64,000 bases of DNA from Liolophura sinensis (lineage: Eukaryota; Mollusca; Polyplacophora; Chitonida; Chitonidae), in the NCBI RefSeq assembly GCF_032854445.1, contig NW_027017977.1, positions 1 through 64,000 of the forward strand, in the 5' to 3' direction. Both the position numbers and the translations under genes were made by a program. Positions 31,839 to 43,331 of this stretch are shown one piece after another. The notes beneath the pieces were generated by a model. That model was not told the origin of the DNA. It did no database searches and saw only the letters and a list, made by a program, of their open reading frames with translations. The first letter of the stretch is position 1. The number at the start of each line of letters is the position of its first letter.

Positions 31839-34226
31839 TTGGAGGACGTTGATCCTTTACAGTTAGATGTGGATGTGACGGATATATCACCCACACCGGG
31901 GAGATCTTCCAGTCGATCTCCAAGAAAGAGTAGTCCTCGGTCGAAACATAAAGAAAAATCTCCGTCTCCCTCCATAATGGCGATATATGACAAAATTATA
32001 CAGTGGAATTGTCGAGGCCTTAAGGTAAATTTTATCGAAATAACACAGCTTGTTCAATCATTAAATCCTATTACACTGTGTCTTCAGGAAACACGCCTGA
32101 AGAAATCTAACAAAGATAAAATCACTCTTAAAAATTATTCGCTTTATAGCACCTATTGTATTGAAGAAGAGCTAGCTGCAAGCGGCTCTTCGATATTCAT
32201 CAATAGCAATATTATTCACAGCCCTGTTGCTCTGGGTACAGAGCTTCAGGCTGTGGTCGTTCGTGTTTCATTATGTGAAAGAGTCACATTATGTTCAGTG
32301 TATATTCCTCCTAACATTTCTTTGTCAGCTTTCCAGTTACATAAGTTAATAGAACAATTGCCAAAAACCTTTTAGAATAATGGGAGATTTTAACTCCCAT
32401 AAACCCCTTTTGGGCGGTAATAACATAAATAAAAAGGGCAAGATGGTTGAAGACTTCTTATCTAACGAAGAATTGTGTCATTTCAATTATGGGTCTAATA
32501 CCTATTTACATCCGGGTAATGGCACGTATTCTGCTATCGACCTCACTATCACAAATCAATCAATTCTGCTTGATTTTTCTTGGAAGGTGCATGACGATTT
32601 TTGTGGTAGTGACTATTTTCCTTAAATCCTAGAGCATATCACTTCTAATTCTTTAGAACGTGTAGCTAAATTCGATAAAGCAGATTAGATCGCATTTGAG
32701 ATGTTCTGTCAGATTGATATCTCTCCAGAGACTTTCAATGCTGCAGATGATCCTATATTAAAATTTAATGAGCTTGTATTACGAGCTGCCGATAGAACTA
32801 TCCCTAAAACCTCGACAAATCCTAAATCCAAAAGAGAACCCTGGTACGACAATTACTGTCGTAAAGCCATAAAGGACCGTGAAAAGGCTGAACGCAGATT
32901 TAATCATTGTCCTACTCATAATAATTCAAACCAGGTTCGTATTTTTCGAGCTAAGGCTCGTCAATTAATTAAGTCCCAGAGACGATCTTGTTGGCGGAAT
33001 TTTTTTTCTGGCATTAAGTCAAAAACACCTATGCGTAAGGTCGGGAACATGGTTCAGAAACTTAAGGGCAGAAATAATAAAGCAAAAGTCCAGCATTTGA
33101 ACAATGGAGATAATATATTAACCTCTTCTTCCGATATAGCTAATAAATTAGCTGAGACAATTTCCAACAAATCTTCTTCCGAGGATTATACTAAAGAATT
33201 CCAACATATTAAAACCCAGAGGGAGAAAATTAAATTGCCCTTTTCTTTTAAATTAAAAGACTACAATCGTTCTTTTAATATCGAGAAACTTAAAACTGCA
33301 TTAAGAAAGTCCCACGTTACTGCTTGTGGTCCTGATAACGTCTATTATATACTTCTGAACCATTTACCACCTGAACCACTTGACACTCTTTCGTACTTGC
33401 ATAATGATATTTGGATAACTGTTAATTTTTCACCCTCATGGAGGGAGGCGTATATTATTCCTGTTTCCAAACCGGGTAAGGGTCATACTGATCCAAATAA
33501 TTACCGTCCCATAGCTCTTACCAGCTGTGTCTGTAAGACTATGGAGCGGATGATTAATGATAGACTTGTTTGGTTTCTTGAAACCAACAAGTTACTCTCT
33601 AATATTCAATGTGGTTTTGGGCAGGTTGGATCTACCATGGATCACCTTGTTCGATTTGAAACTTGTATTCGCCATGGCTTCATCAATATCGAACATGTGG
33701 TGTCCATAATTTTTGACCTTAAAAAGGCCACATGGAAATATGGTATTTTAAAACACCTCGCCGATATGGGATTAACAGGTCGACTGCCAATATTTACATC
33801 AGAATTTTTATCCGATCGTGAGTTTAAGGTACGGGTTGAGTCCACACTTTCTGACTCTTATGAGCAGATGGGTGTTTCCCAGGGCAGTATTCTATCACCA
33901 ACTCTGTTTAGCATAAAATAAATAGCCTAGCAAAAACATTAACATCGGGCACAGAGAGTTCTTTATACGTGGATGATTTCCTTATATGCTACCGAGCTAG
34001 GAATATGAATAATATCGAACGTCAGTCGCAGCTTTGTTTCAATAAGATCGAGAAATGGTCAACTGAAAACGGTTTTAGATTTTCAACGTCTAAAACCGTC
34101 GGGATGCATTTTTGTATGTAGATGACTTCCTGATATGCTACCGAGCTACGAACATGAACAACATCAAACGTCAGTTTTAGCTTTTTCTCAATCAAATCGA
34201 GAAATGGGCAACTGAAAACGGTTTTA
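31839..34226 (+). pseudogene. LINE E ORF2: endonuclease and RT, broken
   Basis: A Ser/Arg/Lys leader (SPTPGRSSSRSPRKSSPRSK) is followed by the endonuclease (IIQWNCRGLKVNFIEI, CLQETRLK, YIPPNISLSAFQLH; 31975-32375), with a stop before MGDFNSHKP. The RT domain (32701-33921) has SKPGKGHTDPNNYRPIAL and SYEQMGVSQGSILSPTLFSI. The FDLEKAYDTTW motif has a short deletion (FDLKKATW). The YVDD box at about 33960 is in another frame. The RNase H part is missing. Confidence 0.8.
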
Positions 34227-34559
34227 GAATGAATGAATGAATGATTATGACTTAACGCCACATCAGCAATGTTTCAGGAATTTGGTGGCGTGAACAAGGT
34301 GAAAACATGAGACGGTTAAGGTTTTCGAAATGATAGTGGGAACATCAGAAGTAAAACAAAAAGTACAGAAATGTTTAAAATCAAATAAGAAAAAACCAAA
34401 ACAGTTAATACTCGAAAACCAGAATATTTTAAAAAAAGTATATCTTGAAAGCTATAAGTATATAACTTTCTATGTATAAATATTTCAGACAATTGAAATT
34501 TATATTTTATGATATAGGCCAATGGCCTTCAAATATTTTATGACAACATCGCCAGCGAT

Positions 34560-37500
34560 GCTGTCAAACAAATGATATGTGGAGTTGACTGTGTAGTATG
34601 CTCCCACCTAAGATGAAATTGGGTGTTAGATGAGAATGCCCGACACGACACCTTGTTAAAACTACTTGGCCTCTACGAGACATTTGACAAGTATAGGCAT
34701 TGTAGCCAATGACAGGATAAATAGGATGCAGTTTACATCTGCAAGACCCATTCACCCTGCCAAAGGCGACGAATATATTTAAGAATATTAGACTGTATGT
34801 CAGCATACGGGATTTTCACCCTAGATACAGGTTTATATAGGGCAGCTTTCGCTTTCCTTTCCACGAGTGTGTTTCCATGGATACCAAAGTGACTTGGTTT
34901 CCAACAGAATATAATATCTTTACCTCTTTTAATTAGTTTTTTATGTTTGTCTATGATCTTAAGTATTAATGGATTTTTAAATTTATTTTTCTGAATTGCC
35001 AAATGGCAAGACAGCGAGTCGCTGCATATCACTGCCCGCTGTCATGCACTGAGGAAACATATGATCAGGCCAGAAATATAGCTCTGGCCTGTGTAGAAAA
35101 GATAGAAGATGAAGGTGGCGGGCCAAGAGCAGTGACCCGCTGATCTAAGACAGCCGCAGCCGCAACCCTGTCCCCATCCTTTGATCCATCAGTATATATA
35201 AATTTATAATCCATACAGTCAGGCTTGATTTCAGCAAAATTTTGATGAATTATCAGAGGATTTGTACTTGATATATTATATTTACGTCGATCAAATGTTA
35301 GTTCAGAGTGTGGAAGAAGCCATGGAAGAGACTCCGGAAAAGACACTGGAGCTATATCCTCTAGCTTGATGTTAACTTCAACAATATGGTCCCGTATACG
35401 AAGACCAAGCGAAGGGGTCTTGTTAGGACATTTAGTATATTTGTCTACATACAATGGACTGAAAACACAGTCGTAGGCGGGGTTTGTTGGATGTGCTTTA
35501 AGCTTTGTAGCATATTGAAGGCTCAGTTTTATACGTCGGTTATATAAAGAAGGCTTCTTTGCCTTCACGTATAAACTTTCTACTGGTGAGGTTCTAAAAG
35601 CACCAAGGCTGAGCCTCAAACCTTGATGATAAACAGGATCCAACATTTTAATATACGACTTTCTAGCGGAACCGTAAATGATGAACTCATAATCCAATTT
35701 AGACCTCACCAGAGAACGATATAAATTAAGTAAAACTGATCGGTCAGCACCCCGATCGGAGCTAGACACGACCTTAATTATATCGACAGCCTTTGTACAT
35801 TTAGCTTTAACCATATTAATATGAGGTATAAAGATAGCTTACTATCAAATATTATACCTAAAACTTTAGTTTCTCCAACAATTTTAATCTGTTCACCACA
35901 AAAATTAAGCCCTGGGTCAAGATGAAGTTTCCGTTTATTACAAAAATGCATACCGACGGTTTTAGATGTTGAAAATCTAAAACCGTTTTCAGTTGCCCAT
36001 TTCTCGATCTTATTGAGACAAAGCTGAAACTGACGTTCGGTATTATTCATATTCTTAGCTCGGTAGCATATAAGGAAATTATCCGCGTATAAAGAACCCT
36101 CTGTGCTCGATGTGAATGTTTGTGCTAGGCTATTTATTTTTATGCTAAACATAGTTGGTGATAGAATGCTGCCCTGGGGTACACCCATTTCCTGCTCATA
36201 AGAGTCAGAAAGAGTGGAACCCACCCGTACCTTAAACTGACGATCAGATAAAAATTGTGATATAAATATTAGTAAGCGACCTTTAAGACCCATATTCGCG
36301 AGGTCTTTTAAAATGCCATATTTCCATGTGGTGTCGTAGGCCTTTTCAAGGTCGAAAAATATGGACACCACATGATCGTTATTGATGAAGCCATCGCGAA
36401 TACAAGTTTCAAATCGAACAAGGTGATCCATGGTAGATCTACCTTGCCAAAAACCACATTGAATATTAGAGAGTAACTTGTTGGTTTCAAGAAACCAAAC
36501 AAGTCTATCATTAATCACCTGTTCCATAGTCTTACAAACACAGCTGGTAAGAGCTATATGGGACGGTAATCAGTTAGATCAGTATGATCCTTACCCGGTT
36601 TGAGAAGCGGGATAATACACGCCTCCCTCCATGATGGCGGAAAATTACCAGGTATCCAAGTATCATTAAGCAAGTCCAAGAGAGTTTCAAGTGGCTCAGG
36701 TGGTAAATGGTTCAGAAGTATATAATAGACGTTATCAGGAGCACAAGCAGTATCGTGGGCCCTTTTTAATGGAGTTTTAAGTTCCTTGATATTAAAAGGG
36801 CGGTTATCATCTTCTAAATTCTTAGAAGGAAAAGGCAGTTTAATTTTCTCCCTCTGGGTTTTAATATGTTGGAATTCTTTAGCATAATTCTCAGAAGAAA
36901 ATTTGTTGGAAATTGTCTCAGCTATTTTATTAGCTATATCGGATGGAGAGGTTAATATATTATCTCCATTGTTCAAATGCTTTACTTTTGCTTTATTATT
37001 TCTGCCCTTAAACTTCTGAACCATGTTCCAGACCTTACGCATGGGCGTTTTTGACGTAATGCCCGAAACAAAGTTCCGCCAAGATCGTCTCTTGGAATTG
37101 TGTAATTGGCGAGCCTTAGCTCGAAAAATATGAACCTCTCTTGAAATCTGAAATCTCTTTTGGATTTAGGATTTATCGAGGTCTATCTGCAGTTCGTAAT
37201 ACAGCTGATTAAAGTTTAACACAGAATCATCTGCTGCATTGAGAGCTTCTGGAGAGATATCAATCTGACAGAGCATCTCAAATGCGATCCAGTCTGCTTT
37301 ATCGAATTTCCACCTAGCTACACGTTCTAAAGAATTAGAAATGATATGCTCTAGGATTATAGGAAAATGGACACTACCACAAAGATCGTCATGCACCTTC
37401 CAAGAAAAATCAAGGCGAAGTGATGGATCTGTGATAGTGAGATCGATAGCAGAATACGTGCCATTACCCGGATGTAAATAGGTATTAGAACCATAACTGA

Positions 37501-38005
37501 ATAACACAATTTCTCGTTAAATAAGAAGTCTTCAACCATCTTGCCCTTTTTATTTATGTTATTACTGCCCCAAAGGGGGTTATAGGAGGTAAAATCTCCC
37601 ATTATTGTAAACGTTTTTGGCAATTGTTCTATTAACTTATGTAACTGGAAAGCTGACAAAGAAATGTTAGGAGGAATATACACTGAACATAATGTGACTC
37701 TTTCACATAATGAAACACGAACGACCACAGTCTGAAGCTCTGTATCCAGAGCAACAGTGCTGTGGATAATATTGTTATTGATGAAGATCGACGAGCCGCT
37801 TGCAGCTAGCTCCTCTTCAATATAATAGGTGCTATAAAGCGAATAATTTTTAAGAGTTATTTTATCTTTGTCTGATGTCTCCAGGTGAGTTTCTTGAAGA
37901 CAAGGGGCAACTGGATTTAAAGATTGAACTAGCTGTGTTTTTTTTCAATAAGATTTCCCTTAATACTTCGACAATTTTGATTGTATAATTTTATCATATA
38001 TCGCC
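34560..38005 (-). pseudogene. LINE D ORF2: endonuclease, RT, RNase H
   Basis: Endonuclease fragments are SVYIPPNISLSAFQLH (37357-37728) and NTYLHPGNGTYSAIDLTI. The RT (35778-36527) has FDLEKAYDTTWKYGI and GVPQGSILSPTMFSI, with the catalytic box reading YADNFLI, altered from YVDD. A thumb and linker region (35065-35814) leads to RNase H (FIYTDGSKDGDR, 34733-35200). Frames change at about 35030, 35780, 36540 and 37150. Confidence 0.8.
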
Positions 38006-38122
38006 ATTATGGAGGGAGAGGTATAGGACCTTTATGTTTGGACCGCGGACGACCCTTTCTTGGAGATCGGCTGTTAGATCTCCCTAGTGCGGGTGATGTA
38101 ACCATCACATCCGCATCTGATG

Positions 38123-39055
38123 CTAAAGGACTAACGTCCTCCAACGATCCAAACCTATTAAAAGTTTGGACAGGGACCCTAGTGACCTTAGAGGGACGCT
38201 GTGTGGGACCACTAGGTTTATTATTTTCATTATGACTTTTGTTTCCAGCCTTAGTTCTGGTAGTTTTGTTTTTATCTTGTTCAGGTTTATGAATTTTTTT
38301 GTGTAATATTTACTTGTTTCACTTGATGTACTGTAGTGGTCTGTTTTGATTAGGAATTTTGGGCAGGTTGAGCAGCAGGTTGTAAAGAGATAGAAGTAGG
38401 TTTGTCGTTTGCAATTGGCCAAGCCAAGGAGGTTGGAGTAGTAAGAGATACTACTCACTTGACGAAACGAAGTCTGCGGAGAAGTATTAGACGGTGAGAA
38501 TAATTTTCGGGCTTCCTGGTAGGATATATTGTTTTTCACTTTAATATTGATTATTTGGTTTTCCTTCACGAAAAGCGGACAGTCTCTAGACGAAGCCATG
38601 TGATCTCCACTGCAGTTGCAACACTTAACTGTGTTGCTGCAGTCAAAACCCTCATGACCCTCACCGCCGCATCTGAAGCAAACCAGTTTATTTTTACATT
38701 GTCCCTTGCCGTGACCAAATTTTTGGCAAGTGGAACAACGTGTAGGATTAGGGATGTATAAATCCACATTAACCCTATACGGGCCAATGTAGATATGTGA
38801 CGGTAGAGATGTACTGTTAAATGTCAAAAGGTAGGTATTTAATTTGAGGATGTGCCCAGCTTTTTTTGTTGTGAAACGTTTTACTCTGGCAACACCCTGT
38901 GGTTTTTAATTCTGTACAGATTTTCCCTTCAGTCAAGTCTATGATATCACCATCTTTATCACGTATTATTCCCTGACAGCTGTTCAGGGAATTGTGAGGG
39001 GATGTATAAATATGTATATCACAGATTTTTTTTAGTGATAATAAGTTTTTAGGTT
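38123..39055 (-). pseudogene. LINE D ORF1 (gag-like, zinc knuckles)
   Basis: Knuckles CSTCQKFGHGKGQC, CFRCGGEGHEGFDC and CCNCSGDHMASSRDC are intact, within IGPYRVNVDLYIPNPTRC upstream and a Lys/Ser-rich tail downstream (38123-38827). The N-terminal part shifts frame near 38910 and is cut at 39055. Confidence 0.75.
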
Positions 39056-39166
39056 GTCAGGACGTGCGAGATGATCTGCGTGGGTTTGGATGCTATGTGA
39101 CTTGCCGGCCTTATAAGTAGTCTCTCCTACAAAGCTGAAGGCTATTCTGGTCATTGTATACATTAA

Positions 39167-39565
39167 ACATGTTTGTCACCTTCTCTGATGTTCAAAACCG
39201 CAGCCAAGTCGAGCTGCCGCACAGGCTAGACAACAGTGACGGCCGTCTAAAAGTTGCCTTTCCTGAAATCACAAGATTACATCGGGATGGGTTTCACACC
39301 GGATGGCGAGCGGATTGAAGTGCCGAAAGGTTACAATAATGTCTGCGCGCTTAACAAGGAAGTGTTTCATCCGCGAGATGTCTCGCTGAAAATAAAGGAA
39401 GCCACTGGTCGCTTCATGCTCGATCTTGATGAACATGCCTCATCTATGCTGCAAGAACTTGCTGTGATCTTGGGATTCTCGGACGAGGGGTCGATATGTG
39501 GGATCTATGAAGGCAATAAACTTCTTTTTCTGGTATCTCATAAGGAGGTCTACGTGCTGAAGTGA
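39167..39565 (+). pseudogene. Polinton-type virion protein ORF pair, orphan
   Basis: A 48-codon frame from 39167 (MFVTFSDVQNRSQVELPHRL) shifts near 39265 into a 103-aa frame with GFTPDGERIEVPKGY, VSLKIKEATGRFMLDLDEHA and LAVILGFSDEG. It resembles proteins I recall beside Polinton capsid genes, with an MFVTL-type start and a conserved LGF. No other Polinton gene is recognisable nearby, so it is a stray fragment. Assignment is from memory of the pattern only. Confidence 0.4.
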
Positions 39566-39731
39566 GCAGTTCAGAGAATGTGCTGATATCCTCGTCAAGT
39601 AGTCACGGTTGTACACTCTTTCTGTTCCGGTAACGAGCGAATAGATGAATACTGGCAAGACGGCGTCTTTCTCTAACCCACAGTACAAACCCTTGTACTA
39701 GGGCTATGTAACACACCTGACTCTGGGGCTT

Positions 39732-40100
39732 TTAGACGCATCTGGTCGATGTAGCCATACCAACTACCTTATCGCGACATTTCACATCACGCCATAACCT
39801 CATTTCAATGGTGGACGCAGCCGGCCCTCGCTCTACATTTCGGACTTCAGGTTCCAGGGTTAAGGAGATAAAGTCTACGCCTTCTAGTTTGAAGGCGGCC
39901 TTTATACCCGGCATTTCAGTTTTCAGTTTGGGGCAAGCAGCCAGAACCTGCCATAGTCGATTCCCTTCCAGACGTCTCAGCCACAGCGGAGAGTGTGCGC
40001 AACCCACCCCCGAAATCCGTCCAAGTAATCGGACCGAAGGTGAGTGGACACCGTGTGTCTTAATGCGGTCACTGAATTCGCGCTCGTGATAAAAATTCAT
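39732..40100 (-). CDS. Unrecognised 122-aa ORF
   Basis: The open minus-strand frame starts MNFYHEREFSDRIKTHGVHS and contains LWLRRLEGNRLWQVLAACPK and LEGVDFISLTLEPEVRN. The opposite strand is also open for 93 codons, so the coding strand is uncertain. I see no repeat in the window that matches it. It could be a host-gene exon or part of an unknown element. Confidence 0.3.
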   Translation of the reverse strand: MNFYHEREFSDRIKTHGVHSPSVRLLGRISGVGCAHSPLWLRRLEGNRLWQVLAACPKLKTEMPGIKAAFKLEGVDFISLTLEPEVRNVERGPAASTIEMRLWRDVKCRDKVVGMATSTRCV

Positions 40101-40424
40101 CCTGGGACTGTCATCATTATAAAACTATTTAGGCGTGGCGGACGATCACTACGTCTTCGTGTTTCCTGACTTGACACAGGCAGGCGTTCATGCAGTCTCT
40201 GTCTACGTGGGAGTTCGACATGCAAGGTTAGTGGGTCTAATTAGTAAGGTATAGGTTATCTTGGTGCGGGTGTGTGGGGCAATTGTGTATATACGTCTGA
40301 GCGCGTCTGTCTGCACAAGTGTTGGGGGCAATTGTGTATGTACGTGCAGGGAACCTCGGCGACCCGATTTGACTGGCACTCTTAACGCCCTCCTCCCCCA
40401 TGCTGCTTATACCCAGGAAGAGAT
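40101..40424. other. Spacer with possible short exon
   Basis: The segment at 40131-40225 is open for 31 codons (VADDHYVFVFPDLTQAGVH) and ends in CAAG before GTTAGT, a donor-like site. The upstream acceptor is weak. Nothing else is recognised. Confidence 0.2.
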
Positions 40425-40630
40425 TTAGTATTGAAGGTCATAAAATCTGTATTTAATTTAAGAAGGTTACCAGAATTCTTTGTAGTGAAGTGTTTCACTT
40501 TGGTAACACGCTGTGAATTTAGCTCTCTACAGATTTCTTTTTCTGTAAGAAAAATAATATACTGACACCTATCACGAATTATTCAAGCTGTTCAGGGAAT
40601 TGTGAGGGGGTGTAAAACCAGGTATGTCCG

Positions 40631-40654
40631 AAATTTTGTTTATTTCTTTATTTA
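40631..40654 (-). repeat. Tail of nested SINE with first target-site copy
   Basis: AAATTTTGTTTA at 40631-40642 is repeated at 55812-55823. The next 12 bases (TTTCTTTATTTA) are the SINE poly-A-type tail on the opposite strand. The SINE body continues at 55564, after the Tc1 insertion. Confidence 0.7.
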
Positions 40655-40879
40655 CACTGTTGCCCAAAATGATGGAATAAAATAAATTCAGGTTACACTT
40701 CTGGAAAATACTAGTATTTGGTCCTCCCTGCAATACACTTGGCACTTCCTAACTATTATACGAAGCACCCTTTATGTAAGTGGAAGCCAATAATTTAGTT
40801 ACATGGAAGGGCTTTCGGTTGAGAGCCATGTAAAGCGACACAACTTAAGTTTCGTACTTTCTCTCCCGCTGTACCCCTA
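40655..40879 (+). mobile_element. Tc1-like transposon B, left part
   Basis: The terminus CACTGTTGCCCAAAATGATG follows a TA and is the inverse of the right end at about 55535-55563 with one mismatch. This 225-bp left part is cut off by Polinton 2. The rest is at 54136-55563, giving a Tc1 element of about 1.65 kb. Confidence 0.8.
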
Positions 40880-41012
40880 AGTAGTATACACACTATAGGT
40901 TCTGGACCACCCTCACCCGAGGCCCTCCCCATAACAAATAGAGGCCCCCAACCTCCATCCCCTGAACACCCTTCCCCCTCCTGGCAAATAGAGGCTCCCA
41001 GCTCCATCTCGA
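40880..41012. repeat. Left terminal inverted repeat of Polinton 2
   Basis: It pairs with 54018-54135. A second copy of the outermost motif (GTATACACACTATAGGTTCT) lies at 41016, and an inner part of the repeat recurs at 41389-41452. Confidence 0.75.
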
Positions 41013-41119
41013 GGCGTATACACACTATAGGTTCTGGCGCACTCCACACCACTTCTCGTGCTGGTGGCTATCGAAATTTCTTATTACGTATACGGTGCAT
41101 ACAATGAATCATCATCATC

Positions 41120-41470
41120 ATGGGATCTCCCGCCCAGGCGGCGCAGGCGCTGAAAACGACCAGCCCACCGTCCGCGGACGGCCGGCCTCTTTGGGCGAAG
41201 TTAGTCGGTACGGTGCAAGACTTGCGAGGCTACCAAGAAGTCACCCGCAGCATGTTTGAAGACGGCCACGTCCACGCGGGACAGCTGCTCGTGCTGAAGC
41301 TCTTCACCAACGACGTGTGCGCTTCGATGGAGCACCCCGAGCCCATCCGGCAGTATTATGAAAACCGGCTGCTGCCCGAGCTAATGAGGCAACCACCCTC
41401 CCCCGGGGCCCTCCCCAGAACAAATAGAGGCCCCCCAACCCCCCATTCCCTGCTTCTGGGGTTCTATTAG
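41120..41470 (+). CDS. Unrecognised 116-aa ORF at the Polinton 2 left end
   Basis: The frame starts MGSPAQAAQALKTTSPPS and includes LWAKLVGTVQDLRGYQEVTR and LLVLKLFTNDVC. The last 30 codons run into a terminal-repeat-like sequence (41389-41452), so the original C-terminus is probably lost. It is markedly GC-rich. It is absent from the right end of Polinton 1. Helical content and position suggest an early small Polinton gene, which is inference. Confidence 0.45.
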   Translation: MGSPAQAAQALKTTSPPSADGRPLWAKLVGTVQDLRGYQEVTRSMFEDGHVHAGQLLVLKLFTNDVCASMEHPEPIRQYYENRLLPELMRQPPSPGALPRTNRGPPTPHSLLLGFY

Positions 41471-41523
41471 ACATACCCATTGCTCAGATATGCTTCTACA
41501 CCAATTGTGTATACAACAACAAC

Positions 41524-41796
41524 ATGCCAAAGGGTTACAATAATTGCCGGTGGCTACCCATCGGCTTCACGGAGCTCTATGGTAAGAGTTGTCTGGGGAA
41601 CTACTGTGGGGTTCACCTAAACCGTCTGCACAAGGGTCTTGGCACCCAGCCATGTATTAGCTGTGGTCGGGGTGTTAAAAACCGATTTTGGCTTTGCATG
41701 GCCTGCGGATATAATAGGGTCCAGACGCGTGAAAGGCAGCGGAGGCTCAAGGCTTTCTTGGACAAGTTCAAACGGCTGGCGGCTATCGAAATTTAA
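41524..41796 (+). CDS. Zinc-ribbon-like protein, 90 aa
   Basis: The complete ORF reads MPKGYNNCRW and has the Cys pairs CISCGRG and CMACG, with extra Cys and His in SCLGNYCGVHLNRLH. It ends in a basic helix (RERQRRLKAFLDKFKRLAA). The spacing suggests a zinc-binding, possibly nucleic-acid-binding, protein. The Polinton 1 copy (11027-11187) keeps only the second half. It lies just upstream of the PolB start. Confidence 0.6.
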   Translation: MPKGYNNCRWLPIGFTELYGKSCLGNYCGVHLNRLHKGLGTQPCISCGRGVKNRFWLCMACGYNRVQTRERQRRLKAFLDKFKRLAAIEI

Positions 41797-41823
41797 AATT
41801 AGAGAGTTGATGCTGTTAGTATA

Positions 41824-42533
41824 ATGATGATATCGGCGCGTAAAATGAGGCCCCATGAAAAAGCGCGAGCACTACTGGAGGAGTTTGAGGCGCTCCTAGG
41901 TATGCGGCCTAAGTACCCACGGTCCCGCATTGCCTTGGAAGAATTGCAGGGGACCCTCGACAGGCATAAAAAGGTTGTGGCTGAGTGTAAGCAACTGCAA
42001 GACAACAAGAACTCCCTCAGTAACGAGGAATTGAAGCAAGACAACAAGAACTCCCTCAGTAACGAGGAGTTGAAGCAAGACAACAAGAACTTCCTCGGTA
42101 ACGAGGAGTTGGATGAATAGCCAGGCGGAATACGGGGTGAAAACAAACTACAATCTATTAACACCGGCAGGGCCATAAGGAATATCCTCCGGGTCTGGCA
42201 GATGAACGTGCCCGAAGGTGTTTGGACGGACCTAGTAGCCTTCTTGGAAGAAATACGAACCATTATTCGCCAGAAGCTAGAAGAAGAGATCCTGGCACTC
42301 AACGGGGTGAAGTTCCAACTAGGCCTCAGGGTTCAGTTGCGATAGGACAACGCCGATGGCAGTGAAGAGTATACCAGCCCAGTACTCCACAGCAAACAGG
42401 AGGCCCGCTTAGAGGCCGGTGACATTGACGGGGCTCTAGATAAGGCCCTCCCCACTACCCAGGAGGCGCTAGAAAAATGGACACAGCGAAGGTCAGGGTG
42501 GGTTGTCAATAGAGTGCAAACACTCTGGCTTGA
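41824..42533 (+). pseudogene. PolB N-terminal fragment, separated by inversion
   Basis: It starts MMISARKMRPHEKARALLEE, has three 39-bp units (QDNKNSLSNEEL repeated) at 41998-42114, then a TAG at 42118 and another at about 42343. The frame continues through ALEKWTQRRSGW and TLWLD. In Polinton 1 this segment is directly followed by the rest of PolB. Here, at 42524-42533 (TCTGGCTTGA), it switches to capsid C-terminal sequence instead. Confidence 0.75.
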
Positions 42534-42720
42534 CCTTCGGCCAAGCGACGATGACGAGCTGCATGGCAGTGGGAGGCGCGTGATGAACGCCAGCGAGGGG
42601 ATTATGATACAGGTGACAAAAGAGAGAGAAGCTCCCAGAGTGTTGAACGTATATCTGTATGTGATCATGGACGCACTGCTGCACATCCAGGATGGTAGAT
42701 TCGTTAGAGCGTTTTATTGA
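42534..42720 (+). pseudogene. Major capsid protein C-terminal fragment, separated by inversion
   Basis: It carries LHGSGRRVMNASEGIMIQV and NVYLYVIMDALLHIQDG and stops at TGA 42718-42720. It reads in frame from the PolB fragment upstream across the breakpoint. The matching N-terminal part lies at 48492-49217 on the other strand. The ATPase start at 42692 overlaps its end, as in Polinton 1. Confidence 0.8.
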
Positions 42721-43305
42721 ACCAGCCCACTACGCGATTATCTGTGGGCAGACGAACTGCGGCCAAACAGTCTTCGTGCTGGATCTGCTTGAGGGCCCTT
42801 TGCGCGGTTTCTTTCATCACATTGTTATCCTGTGCCCCACTCTTAGGCATAACGAGGCGTACCGGCGGCGATGGGTACTGTCTGACCCTGAGGTCTATTA
42901 TTTTGACACCGGCGAGCGGCTCAACGACTGTCTGAGAGCTTTCTACAGATTGTTCGAGGGGGAGCCCACCCTATACCTCATCGGTGAGTGTAGCGCGTTG
43001 AGGCGATTAAGAAGAACCAAAAAATGCTGTCATTCATGGCTTTCTCGGGCCGTCATGCAAAGCAAAGCGTCTGGGTCCTCACTCAGAAATACAACGCCGT
43101 CCTCAAAGACTTTCGCGAGCAGACAAGGTGGGTGGCTTTATTCTACTGCAAAGATCGGCACTCGTTCAACGAATTCTTGGAGGAGAACCACATCATCGAG
43201 GCCGAGAACGAAAAGGCAGAGGTTCGACAGAAGCTCAAGAACAATCCGCATTCTAAGCTCCTGCTAATGACTGATACGCCCGCCACATCTAAAATTATAT
43301 ATTAG
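42692..43305 (+). pseudogene. Packaging ATPase, inactivated
   Basis: Walker A reads GQTNCGQT, with Gln in place of the catalytic Lys. The Walker B area reads LYLIGECSA, with one acidic residue lost. After about 43000 the frame shifts into HAKQSVWVLTQKYNAV and FYCKDRHSF (43024-43305). Polinton 1 keeps both Walker motifs, so these changes arose in this copy. Confidence 0.8.
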
Positions 43306-43331
43306 ACGTAGACGCCCCTTTCCAATGAAGC

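Larger units (their letters stand above)
30066..34226 (+). mobile_element. LINE copy E, 5'-complete
   Basis: The 5' end (GGGGTTTCCCGGGTGATAAG) matches the start of LINE B. Leader, ORF1 and ORF2 follow. The 3' part is lost: it ends in a rearranged RT segment where LINE D begins in opposite orientation. Confidence 0.85.
34227..39055 (-). mobile_element. LINE copy D, 5' truncated
   Basis: The 3' end is the same short TTCA tail as in LINE B (34227-34242). On the minus strand ORF2 and most of ORF1 follow until homology stops at about 39055, before the 5' leader. It abuts LINE E tail to tail. No duplication is visible because the far flank is not LINE sequence. Confidence 0.8.

Noticed and set aside
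34227-34242. Short GAAT repeat as an ordinary microsatellite
   Set aside because: It coincides with the 3' end of LINE D, and the same tail ends LINE B, so it is the LINE tail.
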